A DNA stretch of 64,000 bases from Rhyacophila brunnea (Eukaryota; Arthropoda; Insecta; Trichoptera; Rhyacophilidae): the NCBI GenBank assembly GCA_022495005.1, contig JAGYXB010001953.1, positions 124,001 through 188,000 on the forward strand, read 5' to 3'. Shown piece by piece: positions 56,400 through 64,000 of the stretch (the first letter of the stretch is position 1; each line of letters begins with the position of its first letter). A program made the translations under genes and the position numbers. Below the pieces are notes generated by a model, which was not told where the DNA came from, ran no database searches, and worked only from the letters and a program-made list of their open reading frames with translations.

Positions 56400-59300
56400 A
56401 TCATATGAAAAATGCGTAGGTACACATAGTATTATTTTACAAAATAAATTATTACGTCGATTGTATTTTGATGCGGCCATTGGCGGGAAGTAATCAGTGT
56501 TCTACAATACACATCATTATCATTTAAAAATTATTAGGTACATAAAATACTTACTTAAATAAGTCTGATCGATTCGAGACGGTGAAACTGCTAATGAAGC
56601 ATTTATTATTTTAAGTAGGTATTCTGTTAAAGGATAATATTTAATAAATCACTACATTTCATGGGAACGAACTATTCAAGAGTAAAGAAGCTAATTAACG
56701 TTGATATTAATTTCTCACATACCCAACAAAAAGATTTTTTGCAATCACTACAAGCCTCTACTTCAGATAGCACGCATGCCTTTTTTCTTTGTTTATTATG
56801 TATGTGTATTATTATTATTACGTATTATTAAATTGACTTCTTCATTCTCAACTATCCGTGTCTTTCTACTACGAGCAGAAATACTGACATTATAATTTAC
56901 ACAATTGCTGAGTTTGCAAGTTCATTGGTTACACTGGTTACATAATAATATAATTAAATATGAATCAAGTTCAGTAAATTAGTATCTTCATCTTGCGCTG
57001 CTGTCATTGTTGAAGGTTGGAATCTTTGGCGACCGGCATTTCAATAGGTTTATCTTGTTGTGGAACGGCGGGATCAACTTCATTTGCATACACACCTTTT
57101 GGTTTAGACAATAATTTGTTAACAGTCTGATTTGATACTTGAATTAAAACTGAACTGCTATTTTGATTCTATATTAAAAAAAAAAACATTAATATTACGC
57201 ATGGCATCCTCAGACATTTAGTTTGATAAAGAAAGTGGATACCTATAAAACAATATCCGTTTGAAAGAAGTTTGAAACAATGAGCGATAAGAATAATGGT
57301 GTGATAAAGAAAATCTTTATCAAATGCATTTCCAGCCATTCATTGTGCATGCTTATTAATACTTGATAATACAAAGATAGGCTCAAAGCTGAAAATATCT
57401 GGAATAATGGAGTGGGACAAAATATCTGGAATCGGCCATCCGCATGGACTATCCAGTTGAACCCATTTTTAAGGTTGGGTAGTCAAAACAATCCCACGTT
57501 ATCTCTTACGCTACTGATTTTGTAATCTTTCTATTAAATTTAAATAAGTAAGTTTCAATAGATCATACTTCACAATACTTTACATTGAGGAAAATGAGTG
57601 TTAAGTATGCAAGCAGATTTACAACTTGGTTAAACACTTGGTGCTGTGGCCATAATGGCCATAATCTCTTTCGAAGACATAATTCAGGTGGCCAAAAGCA
57701 ACTCAACCCAGCTATAGTTCTGCGATCAATTTGATGAAATTTAAAACACATTGGCTTGAATCCGATGAATGCAGGTTCGAGTCCCGCACAGTACCATCAT
57801 GTTGTCCAATAAGTATGTTTCCGTATTCCAAATTATTGGGTTTTCAACAACTGAATACCTACCATTTTTCAGGTTCTCTCTTCAGTCAGCAAATAAGTTA
57901 ACTATGGCTTTATTTGTCAGCTTATTTTACTACTTATTACTTAAGCGAATTCCTGCATTCTGATTTGGAGGTATTCTGAGTTTTGCGATTGTCTTCTGTC
58001 CGCCGACATAACCATAAGAGATTGCGTATTTTCCCATATATTCCCAGTGCAGGCGCCCCCCGCAAACAGTCTCCCAGCCTTCCTTAATGTCTACTAAATA
58101 TGACAAAATTAATTATCATTGATAAAACAATTGCATTATTCATAACTATTTACTGATCAATCTGTGGCAATTTGCAGATTCGCTGGCGATCGGAGACGAC
58201 TCCAAAAGAGATGCCATAAATAAATAAAGTATAATAATATCCGAGTTGTGCGTTAATGGCCGCCATTACGTGGTTTGGAGAGAAACAAATACACACCCAA
58301 CATGAATGAAACAATAAAAAAATCACCGTCGTAACGCAATCATAATAAAAAAAAAACGAAGAGGTACGTCTTTAATCGAAATTTATTCTTCTTGCTTTTT
58401 GTGGGATCGACGGACGGACGCAGTGTTGCCAGACGATTAACTATCTTGTCAGTAGGTTTTGTACAACATTTCAATATTTTTGCACTACATCCTTATGCAT
58501 AGTCCAGGTCCAGACCAACACACAGCTGGCCATAACCAAATAAACTGGTTACAATATTTTTTTTTATAAAATGCTTGCACATAGATTGCTTAAAAGTAAG
58601 CTTCTTTATTCCGATGCGAATGCAATCATATTTACTAACAAGCATGCATTGTCATATTTGGGTGATACATTATACTTGGTGGCGCTTTTAGCAGTAGACT
58701 GTAATTTGAAGGTGATACTGAATTACGGATATATTCTATACGAGAATACCAGGCACTGACCTTTGATGTTCAGAGGGCCGGCGCGCACTGGGCCGGTTCG
58801 GTGTTCACGCACTCACGCACTCACGCACCGGTAAACGGACGATACACTTTTAGATGGATGATATAGACGCGACTTCACTCAAACCGTAACAGACTTAGTG
58901 CAACGAAGGTCGAACAGATATGTTTTGAATCACTCTGTAGTTAAGGAGGCGCAGCAACATGGACCTGTTCGTATTCTTGAGCTGACTGACCTTATTCGCA
59001 ATCACGGTTGTCTTATGACCCGTAATTGTTCATCGTCTGGTCTTGTGATAATAATAAATGAGTAGGTGGGGACTAAGGATGACTGCGACCACAATTCGGC
59101 CCAACCAATATTGTTTCGTCGGAAACACAAACGCGTGGTTTTGAGGAATGTTGTTTTTATTAAAGTGTGCAATGCGATGTGTATTGTCTAAAACAAATGA
59201 CCGCGCAGATGCACATGTTACACTTTTTCAACAAAAGTAAACATGTCGCCTTCTTACCCTACCCTTGAATAGAGTTTCATCGGAAGGTAACAAAACACGT

Positions 59301-60570
59301 CATAAAGAATCTGATGAGATATCTACACATTGGGGAGATCGTATTGTGATCTCTTCCTAAAAGACTCGAGTCTCGAGTAAAGATGAAAGGTTATTTTAGT
59401 AACGCATTAGTTTCTAACTATAGATCAAAAACGTACTGAAAAAAAACAACATTTTATCCATACGCTGAGTTCGGGAGAAGGTTCGAACTCGCACTCCTGA
59501 CTTCAGGAACGGGCGCTCTACTGTTGTGCATATATTGTTATCTTTATGTTTTAATTAAAGAGAATTATTATATATACCGAAATACCCAAGGATATTGAAA
59601 TATATATATAAAACGTCTATAAAGTATTATATTATTTAAAGAGTAGGTACCTACGTATTTATATTATGCACGGTGATTTTTTATTAACATACTAATGTGG
59701 TAACAAATTGTAAAAATATTGTTTTTAACACGAATTAAAATAAAGAAAAATCTTTAAAAGTACTGTTTATTTATTTTTAATACCTGAATATGGCAACAGT
59801 GGTCTGTTCTTACGTCATTTCGGAACGACAGGTGAGCAAGCATGTTATTATAATTTTATTATATCGAATAAGAGGCTATTAGAATCAATGGTGCTTTGGC
59901 CAAATCGTTAGCCTTTTTTAGCTTGAAGAGGAGATTAGTATGAAGTGGTCACATATTATTAAATTTATTGTTATAATACCGTATTTTAATATATTATTCA
60001 AATTACCAAGAAGCTGCCGTTATATTTATTTTTCTTATTATAGCAACACTAAATTATTCAAAAGCATTTACTCCGTTGTCATTGTTAATACTCGTTATTA
60101 GAAGTGTTGGCTTACTGTCACTTTTTTGATTGAATGCCATCTTAAAATATTATTACGTATAGGTAGATTAAATTTATAAAGAAAATATATTTAAAAAAAA
60201 ACAACAACACACCGAGCGATCATATTAAAATATAACAGGCAGGTAAAATATAATATATGTTTATATTGAAGTACTAGTAAAAAAATCATCATATTTTATG
60301 AACAAAGATGAGTAGGTGATCAAAAAAAGATCATTTAAAGCAGTGCTTTAGTGTATTATGAGTAAGTATTGAACATGTCAATAGAAGGGCTATTCGAAAG
60401 AGAACGAATATTTGACATTGAAGAATGAATTTATAGTACGTAGTTAGTCGGCTTTAAAAAAAATTACGTGAAAAGGGTCACAATTATTTGTTGTCTGCCT
60501 AGTGTGCCTAGTGCTGCTTAATATAAATAGGAAATTGACGGCGGTAAAAAATAATATTAACTATCGAAAA
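56400..60570. other. AT-rich sequence with minor repeats
   Basis: I see no supported gene. Notable small items are a degraded tRNA-like segment at 57765-57800 (GCAGGTTCGAGTCCCGC), three CACGCACT units at 58805-58826, and a tRNA-like head in reverse at 59465-59530 (GGGCGCTCTACTGTTG; TTCGAACTCGC). Confidence 0.4.
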
Positions 60571-60577
60571 AAAACGC

Positions 60578-60640
60578 CAATCCCGGGATCGTCAAATTGT
60601 AATCCCGAAATCTCGGGATCAAAATTTTGACTCGGGATTG
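60578..60640. repeat. Palindrome built from CCCGGGAT units
   Basis: CAATCCCGGGATCGTCAAA at the left is mirrored by TTTTGACTCGGGATTG at the right, with ATCCCGAAATCTCGGGAT forming an inner inverted pair. It is 63 bp long. It could be the collapsed remains of a terminal-inverted-repeat element. Confidence 0.5.
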
Positions 60641-60776
60641 AATTCGTTAATTCACAGTCTACTAATAATTGTTCATATCTTTACATATTTTTTTTAATAT
60701 CCGAAACCATAATGGTCGTGTATAAAGTGTGATTGAATTATTCTTAGGTAGTTTTAATCGCATTGCCCAAGTCATA

Positions 60777-61022
60777 TCAGACTAAAATATGCAACTTCCG
60801 GAACCATTCATTTACCTCGAGGAATAGAGGTGAGTTGGAAATAATGTCACCAGTTTGTGTACTCAAGTTTCGGATGAAACTACCCATACTCAGTATGTGT
60901 GGCCCAATAAACTTATTCCAAAAAACTTGTGATGATATCATCGCGAGTCGCTGTTCTGTGCACTCGCCAGTTGGTAGACTTTCAACACTATTGCTATTAA
61001 ATGCGCGCGAACGAGATAGCAA
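60777..61022 (-). other. Unrecognised open frame
   Basis: A minus-strand frame of about 80 codons (NSVESLPTGECTEQRLAMIS, then QVFWNKFIGPHILSMGS, ending FLEVNEWFRKLHIL) has protein-like composition, but so does the opposite strand. There is no splice or start context I trust. It may be a fragment of a transposase or an exon. I cannot decide. Confidence 0.15.
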
Positions 61023-61029
61023 TTGAATA

Positions 61030-62064
61030 TAGGTATATTTTAATTTATTAGTCTATTGCGTTCGAATGTATGAATAATATGTCATACATTTTGTGTCGCA
61101 GCACAGTGGTGAGATGACGCACAGGCTTAGGCTTGTTATATGACCGCTTAAAACATGTTTAAAATTTAAAAAAAAATCACTGTTATTCATTTTTGTTAAC
61201 ACGAATATTGTAAGCTAACAGAAAAACCACTCATAAATTTAAAATGTGTTTAAAATTTTATAATAAATGGGAATTTTCGACAAGCGGAGCTCAGCGTATA
61301 TTTAGCGATTCTATTGAAGCCGATACACAGTCTGAGTTCCATAAGCCGATACGTATTTCAAATACTAATATGGAGTTGGTTTTAGTTTCAGTTGAATATG
61401 AAACTTTTGTCGCATACGCACGCCAAACGCTCTATATTGAGTATATAGTATTCCAAATACTAGTAAGTATTTGGAATACTATGGAATACTATATATACTA
61501 TGGAACAAGTTTCTATACTAAGTATTTTTTATACTGGTAGTAAGTATACTTAGTCTTCAAAATCGACCAGTTTTCCCATCTCTATCGAGGAACCACATTT
61601 GAGAGCGCTGCTCTACAGGTAATAAATCTAAGTGTGTACCTACTCTTAGAGTTGACGAGATACACGTAGCGAGGCGGTTCCCCGTCCTAATTCCATCACG
61701 GCCCACCGAGACAAAACCGAACGATCCTACGCAATCACAATCATTCTGATGACTTTCGATTACCTACAACGTTATTTGCTACCCCCATTATACGTGTTTT
61801 TTTTTTATAGATAGTGTTGGTTTAAGGATCAATACCAATTACCGTGATTCACTTCGGCTACTGGATTTGTAGATTGGCGTCGTAATTCGACCGTGAAGTT
61901 AGATTGTAGAAGAAAAATAAAACAATTGTTTTTTTTTGATTACGTGTAGGAAAACTGATGGATCGATGTGTATCTATAAGTAATAAAATTGAATAATATT
62001 CAATATATTCATATTTATTATATAGTATCAATGAAATGAAAAATGGATAAACAGTAATTTACCT
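61030..62064. other. AT-rich sequence with a small hairpin
   Basis: I see no gene. At 61449-61485 AGTATTCCAAATAC is followed by its near-perfect reverse GTATTTGGAATACT. Confidence 0.4.
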
Positions 62065-62072
62065 AAATTATT

Positions 62073-62598
62073 CGGTGCTCGAAATGGAAAATGTTACGAA
62101 CCGGAGCGCTCGATACTTTTCCAAAAATATTAACGTTTTTTTTTAATATAAAAATAAGCGTGCTTGTTTTTGTGTTATATGCATGGCCCTCATAAGGGGG
62201 GGCTGAAATGGCTCTAACCTAGGGGGCTGGGCTCAAGTGGGCCCGGCGTAGTGAGTCGATCAGATAAATGAGATAAACGCGCATCACAAATTTGCTCTTA
62301 TAGGAAAAAAAGTAGTTTCGCTTGGAAGCTACTGACATTTTTAAATATATGGTTAAACAATGCAATTTTTGATAGTTTTGTGTTGATACTCGACAACTCC
62401 ATAATTCAAGTAGATGTTTTAAAAACCCGCTAAAAATACTGGATATCTACCCTTAATTTTACGTCGAACACTATTTGGAAAATGCTTCTGTTGAGTGTCA
62501 TACTGCATTTAACCTTAGCGATAGGTAGGGGGGCCCGCTTCAGGATAATCTCGGGATTTAACGAACCATAGTTTCGCTTTGGTCCATTTCGAGCCCTG
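62073..62598. mobile_element. Degraded hAT element
   Basis: The ends are CGGTGCTCGAAATGG (left, probably once CAG-) and the reverse of CAGGGCTCGAAATGG (right). Flanking octamers AAATTATT (62065-62072) and GTATTATT (62599-62606) agree at six of eight positions. The interior has a G-rich patch near 62190-62245 and no transposase. Confidence 0.6.
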
Positions 62599-62609
62599 GT
62601 ATTATTGCA

Positions 62610-63500
62610 CTAAAAGAAGAAGCCTGCGATACAATGGAAAAAGGTCATAGCCAAACTTTATATGTACAAGCCAAATGTTCGGCACCAAAAACTAGATGGT
62701 ACTATTTTGTAGCTGTCAAAATATTATAAAAACACTTACTTTTGATTGGACATACCATAGAGGTATTAAATAAAAAGAGGGGCAAATAATCAGCTTTCTC
62801 ATACAACTGAATGAACCAGGCCAACAATAGCCGACAACTTACGAGAAATAGCGACGCGATAAAAAAAAATCAGGGCATCACGGAGGATTTACTTTGGTAA
62901 TTATAAAGTACCCGTATAATATAATCTTAACGTGGAAATTTTGCCACAAATTGATTATCAGCCCGCCTCACCTTACTTTTTCACCATACTAGACTGCTTC
63001 ACCATACTTTCATATAACCTGCCGCCCCTAGGGACATACCCACATACTTTAATGAGGTGTTTTGTAAACCTACTTAAATATTAAATAAAATGATACAATA
63101 AAAATTGATACTATTATAAGATAATAAGTAAAAATTATCACCCAGATTATTTATTAAATTGTACATAACAAAAGAATAATGTGTATGTGAAACATTTGAA
63201 ATAAACACGTTTTACTGTACATTTGCTTCGTATAAAGAAAGATTGGCTATGTAAAATTTCAAGATATTTTCTTTTCAACGCGAATAGTTAAAAAAAGACT
63301 GAAAAAATACCGCTATGTGTCAGACAACAAAAGCATATTCAATGGGTTATAATAGATCGTGATATCTAAAACATGTATAAAAGTGTGCCAAAAGTCAGTA
63401 AGGTCATCAATCATCCGTGCCTATTGACTTGGCGACGTATCCACAAATATCTCACGTATCTTTACATTTTTATAATGTTGCACAGTCAATAAAACCTTCT
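62610..63500. other. Unassigned AT-rich sequence
   Basis: I see no gene or element here. Confidence 0.35.
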
Positions 63501-63507
63501 CCTGCAT

Positions 63508-63752
63508 ACATCGCACCCTCGCAACTAAACCGCCACAAGTCCAAATTCACGTGTTTCGAGTTAATTACTACGTTTCATTGTATATCGTTCATAGTATAGG
63601 TATGTACCGAAAATTTCATATCTCTAAGTCTCTCTCATTCAATATCTAAACATATTTCAAAAACACAGTACAAAAATGCGAAAGGTAAAAACTTCAAAGC
63701 TGATTTTCTCTGACGTATTTTGGATTGTGGCAGTTTAGTTGCGATGGTGCGA
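63508..63752. repeat. Inverted repeat with about 36-bp arms
   Basis: TCGCACCCTCGCAACTAAAC followed by CGCCACAAGTCCAAA (63509-63545) is mirrored by TTTGGATTGTGGCAGTTTAG followed by TTGCGATGGTGCGA (63718-63752). The spacer is about 170 bp, without a gene. Confidence 0.6.
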
Positions 63753-64000
63753 CATAGGTTCTCTGCTGTGGGGCTACGAACATTCTTCGCCCACAGCTCC
63801 GCACATATTAAAAACAAAAAAAATATCAAAGTCGATTCGTATACATTTCTACTAATTTTACACGAAATCAAATATAATATAAGATTGTAATTGGATACTA
63901 ATTGATAAGTAATAATTTTTATGTTTTATTGTTGAACTGATTTTGTCGAAATCTTATGCCGAGGGAGGCGGTATGCATGTTTCGTACCTACCTACTGTTT

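Noticed and set aside
1..64000. CRISPR arrays, operons, bacterial ribosome-binding sites or phage genes
   Set aside because: There are no regular spacer-repeat arrays, no tightly packed same-strand frames, and all recognisable coding belongs to eukaryotic mobile elements.

Overview
The window looks like repeat-rich intergenic DNA from an insect, most likely a hemipteran such as an aphid. This is an inference. It rests on a background of roughly 30% GC, no operon-like gene packing, very few long reading frames, abundant tRNA-derived SINEs, several classes of DNA transposon, non-LTR retrotransposons, and (TTAGG)n, the usual insect telomere repeat. I found no intact housekeeping gene. The only long intact frame is a MULE transposase-domain protein with an N-terminal FLYWCH zinc finger (16263-17672, minus). 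One candidate first exon of a host gene, with a plausible signal anchor and splice donor, sits at 479-743 (minus).

Layout. 1-9.3 kb: the candidate exon, LINE 3' debris, two foldback elements whose spacers are (TTAGG)n-like, a complete non-autonomous hAT element with a perfect 8-bp target duplication (4150-4939), and a repeat family present three times. 10.5-15 kb: long inverted arms that carry a hammerhead-ribozyme-like motif, flanking an RTE fragment and a minisatellite-bearing element. 16-18.5 kb: the MULE/FLYWCH gene and, upstream of it, a decayed second copy of its 3' end. 19-22.5 kb: a hAT remnant with transposase residues, an inverted copy of the minisatellite element, more hammerhead-like arms, and the longest RTE fragment. 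23-26.9 kb: SINEs, a near-perfect 105-bp-arm palindrome between TTAA sites, and a second hAT with a perfect duplication. 29.5-30.4 kb: a Helitron relic with both termini and a PIF1-like helicase tail. 31.5-34.6 kb: a TA-flanked MITE nested in a third minisatellite element, then a 1.4-kb pogo-like element, then a GC-rich inverted-repeat block. 36.8-42 kb: SINEs, RTE-like 3' ends and a TTAA-flanked MITE.

45.8-51 kb (minus): a nearly full-length I/Jockey-type LINE with gag-like ORF1, endonuclease, reverse transcriptase, RNase H and a C-terminal Cys/His motif, all broken by frameshifts and stops. 52-53.2 kb (minus): an unusually GC-rich internal piece of an R1-type LINE that keeps an AUGA stop/start overlap between gag and pol. 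55-64 kb: a foldback around an RTE fragment, a pogo-like 3' end, small palindromes, a degraded hAT and mostly featureless AT-rich DNA.

The genes do not form a pathway. Autonomous families (RTE, I-like, R1, Helitron, pogo, hAT, MULE) have left decayed copies together with the non-autonomous passengers they may have mobilised. The most unusual signal is the hammerhead-like motif repeated six times. Individual copies are damaged, but the consensus across copies restores both conserved core boxes of a type I hammerhead.
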